The notes: a model not told the origin generated them from the letters alone. 64,000 nucleotides of DNA from Molossus alvarezi (GCA_037176705.1 CM073907.1:11749001-11813000); one strand, 5' to 3'; shown: positions 1-10,508, counted from the stretch's first letter. Numbers and translations are program-made.

Positions 1-115
1 GGTCCACGCATGCGCATGACCCAGTCGGCTGACTCCCGGGTCCACACATGCGCATGACCCTGTCGGCTGACTCCCGGGTCCACGCATGCGCTTGACGCGG
101 TCAGCCTCTCAGGGA
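1..115. repeat. 38-bp tandem repeat, about 3 units, cut by window edge
   Basis: Three consecutive copies of a 38-bp unit begin at 1, 39 and 77. Each starts 'ggtccacgcatgcgc' or a close variant, and the first two continue with a 'cggctgactcccg' segment. Copies 1 and 2 differ at only a few bases; copy 3 is more diverged and degrades after about 112. The array reaches the window edge, so its true length is unknown. The unit contains CpG and the self-complementary motif 'catgcgcatg'. Confidence 0.85.
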
Positions 116-655
116 TCGAGGGTGGTGGCTTTGCAGACTCAGAGGACGGAGGGCTTCTGAAGGTATCTGAGCAAGCCAGGCCCTGGAAACGGGGTGCACT
201 CAGGTGCGCAGAGGGGAAAGGGGAATTCCAGGCGGGATGGGATCGCAGGGAGAACACACCGAACTGGTTTGCCGGCGGGGAGTGAACACGTCTGGCAGGA
301 ATCAGGCAGCGTTTCTCAACGGGGCACCGAAGCGTCGACACGGGACGCCTGTGCGGCTCTCCGGACCATCGCAGGGCATGTTGCCTGCCTGGGCTCTGCC
401 CACCAAGTGCCAGTCACCACCCCATCAAAATGCTTCCACACATTTCCGAGCACCCCCGAGGACGCCCCTGGTGGAGATCAGACCAGAGCTGGAAGCCACG
501 GGGGGATTTGGGTCAGACTGAGGAAGCCCTAAAACCACAGGGACACTTGTGTGTCCTGGATCCTTAACATGAGCGGACGTCACTGAAGGTCACGAGCGGG
601 GCCGTGTGGTGGGAGGAACCGGAGTGGAGGAGAAGCTGAGAAAAGGGCGGTCCCA
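116..655. other. No gene recognised; moderately GC-rich unique sequence
   Basis: Two overlapping open frames of 105-112 codons occur at about 194-532. Neither shows a recognisable domain, splice context or codon-use signal, so I do not call a gene. No repeat family is recognised here. Confidence 0.4.
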
Positions 656-1382
656 GCCCTGGCCGGTTTGACCCTGGTTGGAGCTTCAGCCTGTAGACTG
701 AAGAGTCGTGGGTTCGAGTCTGGTCAAGGGCACGTAACTCAGTTGCGGTTGGGTCCTCGGCCTTGGTTGGGGCCATGTGGGGGGCAACCAGTCGATGTGT
801 CTCTCTCACATTGATGTTTCTCTCTCTCTCTTACTCTCTGTCCTCTCGCATCGATGTTTCTCTTACTCTCTGTCCTCTCACATCGATGTTTCTCTCTCTC
901 TTACTCTCTGTCCTCTCACATCGATGTTTCGCTCTCACATCGATGTTTCTCTCTTACTCTCTGTCCTCTCACATTGATGTTTCGCTCTCTCCTCTCACAT
1001 CGATGTTTCTCTCTCTCTTACTCTCTGTCCTCTCACATCGATGTTTCGCTCTCTCCTCTCACATCAACGTTTCGCTCTCTCCTCTCACATCACTGTTTCT
1101 CTCTCTCTTACTCTCTCCTCTCACATCGATGTTTCTCTCTCTCTTACTCTCTGCCCTCTCACATCGATGTTTCGCTCTCTCACATCAATGTTTCGCTCTC
1201 TCCTCTCACATCAATGTTTTGCTCTCTCCTCTCACATCGATGTTTCTCTCTCTTTCTCTCCTCTCACATCGATGTTTCTCTCTCTCTTTCTCTCCTCTCA
1301 CATCAATGTTTCGCTCTCTTACTCTCTCTCCTCTCACATCAATGTTTCGTTCTCTTGCTCTCTCTCCTCTCACACTGATGTT

Positions 1383-1417
<35 letters not shown>

Positions 1418-1480
1418 ACCCCTTCCACTCTGTCTGAAAATAGATGGAAAACTTTCCTCCAGTGAGAAATTTTTTAAAGA
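656..1480 (+). mobile_element. Ves SINE (type A) with massively expanded tail
   Basis: The element begins with the canonical 'gccctggccggttt' head. A B-box-like segment lies near 710-725 and 'gggcaaccagtcgatgtg' follows. The normally 30-60 bp pyrimidine part has expanded to about 600 bp. The canonical 3' end, a variant of 'gaaaatagatggaaaa...ctccagtgagaaa' followed by an A-rich stretch, appears only at about 1435-1480. Total length is about 825 bp against about 240 bp for the other type A copies in this window. Confidence 0.9.
799..1400 (+). repeat. Minisatellite derived from a SINE tail, 19 units
   Basis: There are nineteen copies of a 'tctcacatcgatgttt'-cored unit, separated by variable blocks such as 'cgctctctcc' or 'ctctctcttactctctgtcc'. 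Period lengths vary between about 19 and 43 bp. The core matches the single 'cacatcgatgtttctc' motif in other Ves copies here, so the array arose inside the SINE. The array ends in a (CT)n run at about 1388-1415. It is free of stop codons in long stretches of all three + frames, giving Leu/Ser-rich open frames that are not genes. Confidence 0.93.
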
Positions 1481-2699
1481 AGGGAGATCCCAGACTCAAA
1501 TGAGAGAAGACAGTCAAGGTAGCTGAGAATACCCGTGAGAGACACTGCTACCACCCCACAGCGGCCAGTTTTGTGTACACGAGGGGAAATATCCAGCACT
1601 ACAACCAGCAGAGGTGCTGACCAGACAAAGGCAGAGACTGTCCCCTAGTCCACCTTGGGGGGAATCAGGAGCCCCGTGCTCAGGGCACGTAGGGATCGAG
1701 CCCTGACATTATTGACAGAGAGCAAAACTAGAACAAAGGTGACTGGGAGGCTTGTGAATGATTCTTTTCCTTTTCCATTTTAGCCCAATTTATTGAAACT
1801 ATCTCTGAGTCTATGTCCCTCTCCCAAGAGGTCATCAAACTTTATCTTGTAAACTTCATCCCAGAATTCATTTACAAACAAGGGACATGCTGTGCCAGCC
1901 ATGGGTACTTGACCCAGAGATCTTGAGGGACTCATGTCCACACTAATAGGGTCTCAGAAATCTTAGCCCTCTCTCCAGACAGAGAAACTCGCAGGCTCTG
2001 ACAGGTCATGGGGGGAGCCCTCCGAGGCCCATGTGTGGGATGCCCGGGTCACTGGAGAGAATGTCTGTCTCCATATGAGTCCCGGTTGGGGGCAGTTCCA
2101 CTGGGAAGTGAACCGTGGAACCCCAACTCCTAGCTGTGCTTTGGGACTACTGGGCACCCCTCTTTCTTCCTCTGGAAGAGATATGGCAACAGCTTGCATT
2201 CCAGTTACAAGAATGATATGTAGTTTGTTTATAAGGAAAAATGCAAAACCCCAGAGAAGATTCCCAGAACAATGATTGTAACTCATGACAAGACAGAGCA
2301 TGTGAAATATTTTTCTGGCGCCTTTGGCCGAGGTTGTTGATGTCGAACCTTGTGGGATTTTCGTTTCCATCGCTGAGGAAGTTATGCTTTTCCACCATTA
2401 TTACTGACGCTTCAAAATGAAACTTCATGGCTCTTTGGGGAGAAGTCAAAGGAATCCTAACTTGAGATCAGCATTCTAAGGAATGTCCTCTGCTCCATTT
2501 CTGCTGGATTATAAATCATTTCCCTTTCAGGGCTGATTTTGCAGTGTGTTATCACCCTGATACTGAATTTTAACTCAGGGAATGGGGTGATGTGATCCCG
2601 GTCTAATAAAACTTTAAATCTTCCCAAATCCTACTAACACCCACAACTATACAACAGCAGAGCCTATTTTGTTATGTCTTTATGGAGGGACACCACCCA
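1481..2699. other. No gene recognised
   Basis: Unique-looking sequence. The longest open frame (135 codons, minus, 1963-2370) has no recognisable domain. I cannot assign a repeat family, although an old unrecognised transposon fragment cannot be excluded. Confidence 0.35.
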
Positions 2700-2912
2700 G
2701 GAACATATTCCAAACTTTTATTAGTTCTGAAAATTTTGGGCAAATACTGACTTTGCCTCATTCTGTCTCTCCTTTCCTTTGACTCTGATGAAATGCTAAC
2801 TCCACCTTCCATATTCTCCATCTTTTAGGTCTCTGTGTTTCATTCTGGATAATTTCTACTGACTTAACTTCCAGTTCCCAAATTCTTTCTTTAGCTCTTT
2901 CTAACTTCCTGT
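2700..2912 (-). mobile_element. Antisense LINE-1 (L1M-type) fragment
   Basis: The stretch 'ttctggataatttctactgac' through 'ttctttctttagctctttctaac' resembles the antisense strand of mammalian L1M elements, which commonly reads 'tgggtaatttcttctgac...ttcactaattctctcttcagc'. It is short and diverged; the boundaries are estimates. Confidence 0.5.
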
Positions 2913-3384
2913 TGCAGTGTCAGAGTTGAGAGGAGGATTCTGGGAAGATGACCCAGTAGGAGGTGTCAGGAACCTGTCTTGTTACCAGGACGATAGTACA
3001 GGCACAATCTACCTGATGTTACTATTTTGGAACTCCAGAGTCTATTGAAGGTTTACAACTTCTAGGGGAAGACTTGCAGTGAATTTTGGTTCATCTCAGC
3101 TCTGAACACAGTAGCAGCTCCCCATCCCCCACCCCCAGCCACATGGCAGGCAGCTGTGCTCACAGCTTGGAGGAGCCAGGCTGTGCAGAAAGGACTCTGT
3201 TCTTCTGTCCTCCAGACATCATGGATCTGTGCGTCGTCTGTGGTCACTGACTGCCACATCTGACCACTGTCATGCCATCAGAGAAGTGGGCATCCAAGGC
3301 TGCTGCACCACCCCCATTGCTGGAAGACCCTCCCCCTCTGGCTGAAGTGACTTCCAGGAATTTAAAGGGCTGCCACCTTTTTAT

Positions 3385-3622
3385 TTATTTTTCTTTATTG
3401 ATTTTAGAGAGAGTGGAAGGGAGAGGGAGAGATAGAAACATCGATGAGAGAGAACATCGATGAGAGAGAACATCGATGAGAGAGAACATCGACTGGCCGC
3501 CTCCTGCATACCCCCCCACTGGGGATCAGCCCACACCTGGGCATGTGCCCTGACTGGGAATCAAACTGGCCACCTCTTGGTTCATGGGTCAACGCTCAAC
3601 CACTGAGCTACACTTGCTGGGT
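3385..3622 (-). mobile_element. Ves SINE (type B), antisense, with TSD
   Basis: Read on the minus strand this is a type B Ves element: a tRNA-like head with 'ggctcagtggttgagcg', then 'ccagtggggg' and the tail 'taaaatcaataaagaa'. It is flanked by direct repeats of 'ggctgccacctttttat' (3368-3384) and a copy at 3623-3640 with one extra C, the expected TSD. The segment 'gaacatcgatgagagag' is present three times in a row (about 3443-3491), a small internal tandem expansion. Confidence 0.93.
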
Positions 3623-3886
3623 GGCTGCCACCCTTTTTACCTCCATGTTTGTTTTTCACCTTTTCCCTTTTCAGGAGGCAGACATGGAAGACTGGATGTT
3701 CAAAACAAACGGAAGATATGGGAAAAATTAACAAGGGACCACACATGCCCAGGAAGAGATTCAGAAAGACCTGAGAAGACCTTAAATTTACAACATGGGC
3801 TGATCCTATACATAGAGACAGCTTACAACTATTTTTAAAGAAAAAAATAAATAAATAAAAATAGTAATAATAATTTAAAAATAACA

Positions 3887-4103
3887 GCCTGGCCAGTGTG
3901 GCTCAGTGGTTGAGTGTTGACCCATGCACCAAGAGGTCGCCATTTCGATTCCCGGTCAGGGCACATGCCCAGGTTGTGGGCCCGATCCCCAGTGGGGGCA
4001 TGCAGGAGGCAGCCAATCAATGTTCTTTCTCATTGATGTTTATATATCTCTCTCTCCCTTAATCTCTCTCTAAAATCAATAAAGAGGAAAAAAAATTTTT
4101 TAA
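3887..4103 (+). mobile_element. Ves SINE (type B)
   Basis: Starts 'gcctggccagtgtggctcag'. The middle part reads 'ccatgcaccaagaggtcgcc' and 'cattcccggtcagggca'-like sequence. The tail is 'ctctaaaatcaataaag' followed by an A-rich stretch. It is preceded by an A/T-rich simple tract (3838-3885) that may be its target or the poly-A tail of an older element. Confidence 0.92.
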
Positions 4104-4189
4104 GAAGAGATAGAAAACCTAAAAAGAAACCAGTGTTCTGTTACTTTTGTTTGCAATTCCCAACATTGTTTTCTACAAAATTTACAAGA

Positions 4190-5640
4190 CTTGCATTTAA
4201 AAAATGTATTATTTATGTTTGGGGCCACAAACTGTATAAAAATGTAATTTTGTGACATCAACAACCAAAAGAAGGTGGGGACGGATTATAAAGGATCAGA
4301 ATTTTTTGTTATTGAAGTTAAGCTGGTATAAATTCAAATCTGAGTGTTATAACTTTGTAATTCCCAAAGAAAGTTATAGAATATATACAAACGAAAATGA
4401 GAAAGGAATCTGTTCATTGCACTAAAAAAACAACTAAACACAAAAGAAAATAGTAATGCAGAAAATGGGGGGGGGGGGCAAAAAAAAGCCATAAAGTGTA
4501 TAAGAAACAAATAGCACAATGACGGAAGTCAGTACCTCCTTATCAGAAGTGACTTTAAATGTAAATTAATTGAACTCTCCTATCAAGAAACAGAGATTAC
4601 AAAATGTTAAAAACACAGGATCCAATTATATTCTCTTAACAAAACAGTCATTTGAGATCTAAAGACACAATCAGGTTGGAGATGAAAAGATGGACCGTCA
4701 TATTCCTTACACATAGAACCCAAAAGAGAGCAGGGGTGTCTACATTAATATCAGGCAAAATAGACTTTAAATCAAAAAAGCTTACACAAGACAGAGAAGG
4801 GCGTTATATATAAATACAAGTTTAATGCAGCAATAAGATATTATTATAAACACTTATACACCTAATGACAGACCATCAAAATGGATAAAGCAAAATTGGC
4901 AGAACTGAAGATAGAAATACACAGTTTTGCAACAATAATGGAAGAACATGATACTGCACTCACAGCAGTGGATGGAACAAACAGACAGAAAATAAGGAGA
5001 CAGAGGCCTTAGACCACACATTACCCCAGCTGGATCTAACAAACATATAACTCCTAAACCTCGAAACAAAAAACAGGCAACTTGATTCAAAAATGGGCTT
5101 AAATACATAATTCACCAAAGAAGATACACAAATGGCCAATAAGCACATGAAAAGATACTTGACGTCACTAATCATTAGGGGACTATGAATCAAAACTGTA
5201 AGGAGACCACCTGACACCCATTAGGAAGGCTGCTATTGAAAGAATAGAAAACACCCGGCCGGTGTGGCTCAGTGGTTGAGCGTCGACCCATGCACCAAAA
5301 GGTCGCCAGTTTGATCCCCAGTCAGGGCACATGCCCAGGTTGTGGGCCAAATCCCCAGTAGGGGGCGTGCAGGGGCGTCCAGTCGATGTTCTCTCTCATG
5401 GATGTTTCTAACTCTCTCTCCTTTCTTTCTCTAAAAATAAAAATATATTTAAGAAAATAAATGTACAGTTTCAGTTTCATAGGATGGAAAGATTCTGGAG
5501 ATAGATAAATGGTGGCGATGGCTACATAGCAGTTTGAAGACACTTAATGCCACTGAAATGTATACTTAAAAATGGTTAAAATGGCAAGTTATGTATATTT
5601 CACTACAATCAAAAAAACAAGTAAAAAATAGAGTTTAAAA
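4190..5640 (+). mobile_element. LINE-1 (L1M-type), sense, internally deleted and SINE-interrupted
   Basis: From about 4500 to 5040 the sequence matches the early ORF2 region of old L1s, with remnants such as 'actttaaatgtaaattaatt', 'caaaatagactttaaatca' and 'ggaacaaacagacagaaaat'. At about 5070-5090 it jumps to the region just before the L1 3' end ('aaaatgggcttaaatac... aaagaagatacacaaatgg'). After the Ves SINE at 5253-5456 it continues with the typical L1M 3' terminus: 'taatgccactgaaatgtatac', 'aaaaatggttaaaatggc'. The reverse-transcriptase core is missing, so the copy is dead. Many stops break every frame. Confidence 0.75.
5253..5456 (+). mobile_element. Ves SINE (type B) inserted in L1
   Basis: Begins 'acccggccggtgtggctcag'. 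It carries 'gtcgacccatgcacc', 'gtcagggcacatgcccagg', then a shortened pyrimidine part and 'tctctaaaaataaaaatata'. It interrupts the sense L1M element: L1 sequence resumes at about 5457. Confidence 0.92.
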
Positions 5641-5644
5641 TTTT

Positions 5645-6840
5645 GATTATTCTTTTAAAAATTATTTCTTGAATTAGTTCTATTTGGTTCTGTTTCCAAT
5701 GTTCTGCACCCCCCCCCCATTTTTATAGATTCTTATTCTCTGCAGGTATTTTTAAAGCTTTAAATATCTTTTAACATCATAAGTACAGTTATATTGTAAT
5801 CTGTATTTTATTATTCTAATATCTGACTTTTTGCAAATCTGTTTCTGTTATCCATTGGTTCTACTACTGGGATGTTATTCATGGTGACTTTTCTTTATGT
5901 GTTTGGTTATTTTTTACTGGACGCTGCTCATTGTCCTTGAAAAAGTGTTTGCGGGGTGAAGTGATTTCCTTCAGGATTAAATTTGTTTTTGTAAGTTGCC
6001 TGTGATCACTAGCAGCCAAAGACCATTTTAAACTAGACTCACATTTGAGATATCTTTGGGACCATCCTAGAATTGGGAACTTGGAGTGCAAATCTCCATC
6101 AAGGCTTACTCCTGATTACAAATTCACAGAGGAAGCCCCTCTCCCACTCTGGTCAATGCCTCAGCAAACTCTCATTAGTTCCTTGATTCAGCCTTATTCT
6201 AAGGGATAACTTTTCACACTCAGAGCTTAATGCGGGGGAGAATCTCATATTATATTCCTCACTTTTGACTTTTGCCTCCTCACCAGCATTGGGCCAAAGT
6301 TCAATGTTGCTTAAATCAACAAATGCCCTTGGAGCAAAAGCAACTCCAGTGTTGTTCTTACCTCTCTAGGAGTTCCTCTTTCCCTTAGATTTTTGTCCTG
6401 TTAAGTCTTTCTTTTTTATTGATTATTGATTTTAGAGAGAGGAAGGGAGAGAGGAACATCAATGTGAGAGAGAAACATCGATTGGTTGCCTCCTGTATGC
6501 ACCCTAACCAGGGATCTAACCCACAACCTGGGCATGTGCCCTGACCAGAAATTGAACCCACAACCTTTCTGGTGTACAGATGATGCTCCAACCAACAGAG
6601 TCACACTTGCCAGGGTGTCCTGTTAATCCTTTACTGTTAGGTTGAAACATATGAAATTATTATTCGTTGACCATTTTGACTGTCAAAATCTAATAAATCT
6701 GATGTTTAGCCAGACTTTGGATGTTTTCAGAAATGTTTCTTTTATTTTCTCCAGCACTTTTCATTGTTTTCAGCAGGAGGACTGGCCCAAATAATCTAGT
6801 CTGCCAATTTCCCAGAAGTGGAGTCTGTCTCTCGTCTCTC
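5645..6840 (-). mobile_element. Antisense L1M/HAL1-like fragment (diverged)
   Basis: Runs such as 'gaattagttctatttggttc', 'tctgtttctgttatccattgg' and 'tgtgtttggttattttttac' resemble the antisense strand of old L1/HAL1 elements. The right end 'agtctgccaatttcccagaa' resembles the antisense start of such copies. It lies tail-to-tail with the preceding sense L1 and is split by a SINE at 6407-6615. Family name and exact limits are uncertain. Confidence 0.5.
6407..6615 (-). mobile_element. Ves SINE (type C), antisense, with TSD
   Basis: Minus-strand head 'ccctggcaagtgtgactctg' with 'ttggttggagcatc'-like sequence. The middle is '...gggcacatgcccagg', the tail is 'ctctctaaaatcaataatcaa'. Flanking direct repeats 'tgtcctgttaagtcttt' (about 6394-6410) and 'tgtcctgttaatccttt' (6616-6632) are a near-perfect TSD. 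Confidence 0.92.
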
Positions 6841-7408
6841 CCTGCTGTGGTTGTGGGAAGACGGTTCCCTCTCTCAAGCCCGCTCATCCATGTGTGATCT
6901 CAGAGACCTTTCTCCCACATATTATCTTCTTATCTGGGGTGACCACAATTCCTCTGAAGCTAACTCCTTCTCTTCTCCTTTTTTGGTGAATAGCTCGTGT
7001 TTCTCTCCTCAGTGGAAAACTTTCCCAGCAAGTGAGAACGATCTTTTCTCTCTCACAGCCTACCTTCTATCCAACCAGGGAGTAATGTAGGAAAGAGAAA
7101 GACAATGCAAAACCGGAAATAAATCAACAGGAAACACAACGAAGAGACAAAGGGCTAGTGGGACTGGAATTCCTGGATTATCGTTCGCTGCTGGCTATCA
7201 GAGCAGCCAGTCTCATTTTGAGCAGTAAGATGGAAAACCACAGGAAAGAGGGCTTCCAAACAGAAACAGAACGGATAGAACCCCGGAGGTGTTTAAATGT
7301 ATTGAGAAGAGAATGCATCAGAAGTGATGCTAGGGAATAACTAAGCAAAACAAAATAATAACGACAACACACATGCACACACATGCAAAACACACACACA
7401 CAAAACTG
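6841..7408. other. No gene recognised; short CA-rich tract at right end
   Basis: No coding signal. An imperfect (CA)n tract ('acacatgcacacacatgc... acacacacacac') sits at about 7366-7402, directly before the next SINE. Confidence 0.4.
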
Positions 7409-7660
7409 GCCCTGGCCGGTTTGGCTCAGCAGTTAGAGTGATGGCCCGCAGACCAAAGAGTCGTGGGTTCGATTCCAGTCAAGGGCACATATCTCGGTTG
7501 CAATTTAATCCCCAGCCCTGGTTGGAGTCGTGTGGGAGGCAACCAATCGTTGTGTCTCTCTCACATCAATGTTTCTCCTTCTCTCTCCCTCCCTCCCACT
7601 CTATCTGAAAACCAATGGAAAAATATCCTCAGGTGAGGATTAAAAACAAAACAAAACAAC
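7409..7660 (+). mobile_element. Ves SINE (type A)
   Basis: Full-length type A copy: 'gccctggccggtttggctca' head, B-box-like 'gggttcgattcc', 'gggaggcaaccaatcg', pyrimidine part, then 'aaaaatatcctcaggtgagg' and 'attaaaaacaaaacaaaac'. Confidence 0.93.
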
Positions 7661-7922
7661 AACAAAAACCTGAAGCCATTGTTAACTCCAGGGAAAAGAA
7701 AAGCTGTAAGTAATGGAAAGATGCTCATAGTCGGTGCATGTGTGGTTCAGCAATAGATAATATTTTTATAGCCATGACTATTTTAATATGAAAGTTAGTT
7801 TATTGTTACAAAGCTCTATCAGGAGAATGAGGAATATACATGTGGATGAGGGATACTGTAAAAAAGCCAAATGCTTCTTTTCCATTACAGGAAGTCAATA
7901 GAGTATTTAAAGAATAAAAAGA

Positions 7923-8145
7923 GCCCTGGCTGGTGTGGCTCAGTTGCTTGGGTATCAGCCTGTGCACCAAAACGTTACCAGTTCGATTCCCGGTCAGGGC
8001 ACATGCCCAGGTTTTAGGCTTGATCCCCAGTAAGGGGCGTCCAGGAGGCAGACAATCGATGTTCTCTCTCATCATTGTTTCTGTCTCTCTCCCTCTGCCT
8101 TATTCTCTCTCTACAAATCAATAAAGAAAAACAATTTTTTAAAAT
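7923..8145 (+). mobile_element. Ves SINE (type B)
   Basis: Starts 'gccctggctggtgtggctca'. It has 'cctgtgcaccaaaacg', 'ttcgattcccggtcagggca', 'caggaggcagacaatcgatg' and the tail 'ctacaaatcaataaagaaa'. Confidence 0.92.
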
Positions 8146-8339
8146 CAATTAAACAATTCTTTGAAAAATAGAAGATACTAGCATATGCCTGTGATATAGA
8201 AATAAAGCATCGTGAAAATGTCAGAAAAAAGTGACAGAAACTTCTGTCTTAAATTATGTCTTTTAATATTAGTTGACTTTATAAACTGCGCTTTTCTTTA
8301 CTAACATAAAAAATAAAAATTAACTTAAAATAGAAATAT

Positions 8340-8945
8340 TAAAAATAAAGATAAACGTATATTTCTATGCAATTGGGACTGACTGGCTATCTTGAAAACC
8401 CAAGAGACTAATTGAAAAATTAGTTTTGATAAGAAAAGTTAGTGAGCTTGCTGGATGGAAGGTAAATATATAAAAATCAATAGCCTTTCTCTGTATTAAC
8501 AAAACATAGTTAGAGATGAAAATAGAAAGATCCTACTTGTATTAGGATTCAACAGTATTCATAGGAATAAATCTAACACAAAGGATATGACACCTAATTG
8601 AGGAAAATATACAACTTCATTAAAGAAATTAAACAACATTGGGAAGACATATGTTCCTAGATATGAACACAAAATTGTACAAACACAATAAAATACCGTT
8701 CTAAGTGGAATTCCAATAGTATATCTTGGAACTGAGCAAATATATTTTATGGGTAATATAAATGAATAAAATCTGAGAACACCCCAGAACATTTTATAAA
8801 AGAATGATGTGGAGAGAGAGTGGTTTGACTCACCAGGTTCTTACAACTCACTTTAGAACTGCCTTCACACTTGGCATGAAAATAATCACCTAAATCAGAA
8901 ACAAATGGAACAGAATAAAATCCAGAAAGGCTAACATTTTCTTGA
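8340..8945 (+). mobile_element. LINE-1 ORF2 fragment (L1M-type), sense, degraded
   Basis: The region 'gatggaaggtaaatatataaaaatcaatagcc', 'cataggaataaatctaacac' and 'gaagacatatgttcctag' corresponds to the L1 ORF2 stretch downstream of the reverse-transcriptase active site. The end 'ggcatgaaaataatcacc' with 'aaatggaacagaataaaatcc' corresponds to the stretch following it. All frames are broken by stops, and a deletion near 8800 joins two parts. Confidence 0.65.
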
Positions 8946-9555
8946 TCGTCTTTGGTTTGTTTCACTTAGTATAGACATGTATTACTTCATAATTTTAAAA
9001 ATCTAATAAAGGTAATTCAATCACAATCTAATGAAATAGTTTTATTTATATGTGTTTTTAATCTCTCTCTAGGAAAACAATGGTTGTTAGTTTTTTTTGG
9101 TTTGTAATACTTTTTTTTTTTGGCATTTGAGCAAATGGGTCATAATAAATGCATTGTTTTAGGCTCTGTTTGTTCCATTTAAGAAGAGATCTTTGGTGCA
9201 CACCTGGAGCTATCTCATTCTTGCAAAGGGTCTCATGATATTTCAGGACTACACCATTGTTTTTCCAGGCCCATCCTGACCCACATTAAAATTTCTCCAA
9301 TTTCAGCCAATTCCAGCAACGCTGCTAAGAATGTTCTTGAATGTGTAGCCTAGTGCATGGTGCAAGGAATTGGGTCAGTTACATTCTTGACTATGAGATT
9401 GGTCAAGAGGGAGGCTTATTGGTGGCCACCTTTCAGTACCCTTCACAAAATGGGCCCCCGTCCACACTCCCACCATCCATGTGTGATGGGGACCTTTCTC
9501 CTACACTACCCCGCAAGGGGTATGATCAATCGCTTTGCATTTGGGCCAATCTGAT
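8946..9555. other. No gene recognised; AT-rich and unique sequence
   Basis: A 75-codon open frame at 9341-9565 has no recognisable features. A T-run occurs at about 9112-9121. No repeat family is assigned. Confidence 0.35.
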
Positions 9556-9950
9556 AGATTTTTAAATGTCACCTTCTTGTTTGAATTTGCATGTTCATGT
9601 GCAACACTTCATGGTTTGACCATTTATATTTCTTCTGGGAATTATTTGTCTAATATTTTTGCCTATTTATTTGATCAGGTTGTTTCTTTTTCTTCTATCG
9701 AGTTTTAGAAATTTAGTATAATTTGCACAATGAACTTTGCCTTTATACACATTACACATATTTTCTCCCCGAGTCTCCCTCATCATTGAACTTTGCAAAT
9801 GATGTCGGTAATGTATAGCAGTTTAAAAATTGTAGATAGTTAAATCTGGTAGTGTTTTCTTTTATGGCTAATAAATTCGGTATTCTGGTTAGAAATACTT
9901 TTTTGCATAACAAATACAAAGCATGCAGTTGAAGATATTTGAAATGCGTG

Positions 9951-10010
<60 letters not shown>

Positions 10011-10013
10011 TCA
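9951..10013. repeat. (TTTC)n / (GAAA)n microsatellite
   Basis: About 15 uninterrupted TTTC units. It sits where the poly-A tail of the adjacent antisense SINE should be, so it most likely arose from that tail. Confidence 0.97.
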
Positions 10014-10119
10014 TTTCTTTTTTTTTTTTTTTTGTGGTACATGCCCCTAGCGGGAACCGAACTCGGGACTCACTGGTCCACAGGCCGATGCTCAACCGCT
10101 GAGCCAAACTGGCCAGGGC
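10014..10119 (-). mobile_element. Short (head-only) Ves SINE, antisense, with TSD
   Basis: On the minus strand: 'gccctggccagtttggctca', the tRNA-like head through the B-box-like segment and 'ctaggggcatgtaccac', then directly a poly-A tail. It lacks the pyrimidine body of other Ves copies. A short TSD of 'gcgtgtcttt' (about 9947) and 'cacgtgtcttt' (about 10118) brackets the element together with the (TTTC)n tract. Confidence 0.9.
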
Positions 10120-10477
10120 ACGTGTCTTTTTCTAATAGTCTCATAAATTATTTTTCTGAATTTGATTATTTAATCTATTTGGATTCTATTTTTGTATATA
10201 GTGGTTTATTAGGCATCTACTTTGTATAAAGTAGTTTATTTTTAAATAAATCTCAATCAAGAGCTCCGGGATCTTTCTCCATTTGTTAAAATTGTGTCTT
10301 ACTTCCCTCAATGGAGTTCATAACTTTCTCAGCAGATTCTACTTCTTTCCTGGTAAGTTGTTCTTATGTATATGTTTATTTTCAGCAGTGTGGTAAAAAA
10401 AAAAAAAGTCTTATTTTCCATTTTGTTTTCCACAAAGGAAAGTTGTTAATTTCTCTGATTTTTTTGCTCCATTTAAA

Positions 10478-10508
10478 CTGTATATAGTTTAAAAACCACT
10501 ATATACAG
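10478..10508. repeat. Perfect 11-bp inverted repeat
   Basis: 'ctgtatatagt' at 10478-10488 is the exact reverse complement of 'actatatacag' at 10498-10508, with a 9-base loop. It may be chance or a relic of terminal inverted repeats. Confidence 0.8.

Larger units (their letters stand above)
9556..10480 (-). mobile_element. Antisense L1M 3'-region fragment, SINE-interrupted
   Basis: Features such as 'catattttctccccgagtc' (about 9758) and 'ttggattctatttttgtata' (about 10179) resemble the antisense of the L1M 3' region, the same module seen at 30116-30230. A short Ves element at 9951-10119 splits it. Boundaries are approximate. Confidence 0.5.

Noticed and set aside
799..1400. Regularly spaced short repeats that could suggest a CRISPR array
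   Set aside because: Spacers are low-complexity CT variants, unit lengths vary, no cas genes, and the context is a mammalian SINE.
763..1526. Three overlapping plus-strand open frames (Leu/Ser/His-rich, up to 224 codons)
   Set aside because: They are translations of the SINE-derived minisatellite in three frames; repeat units without stops give open frames automatically.
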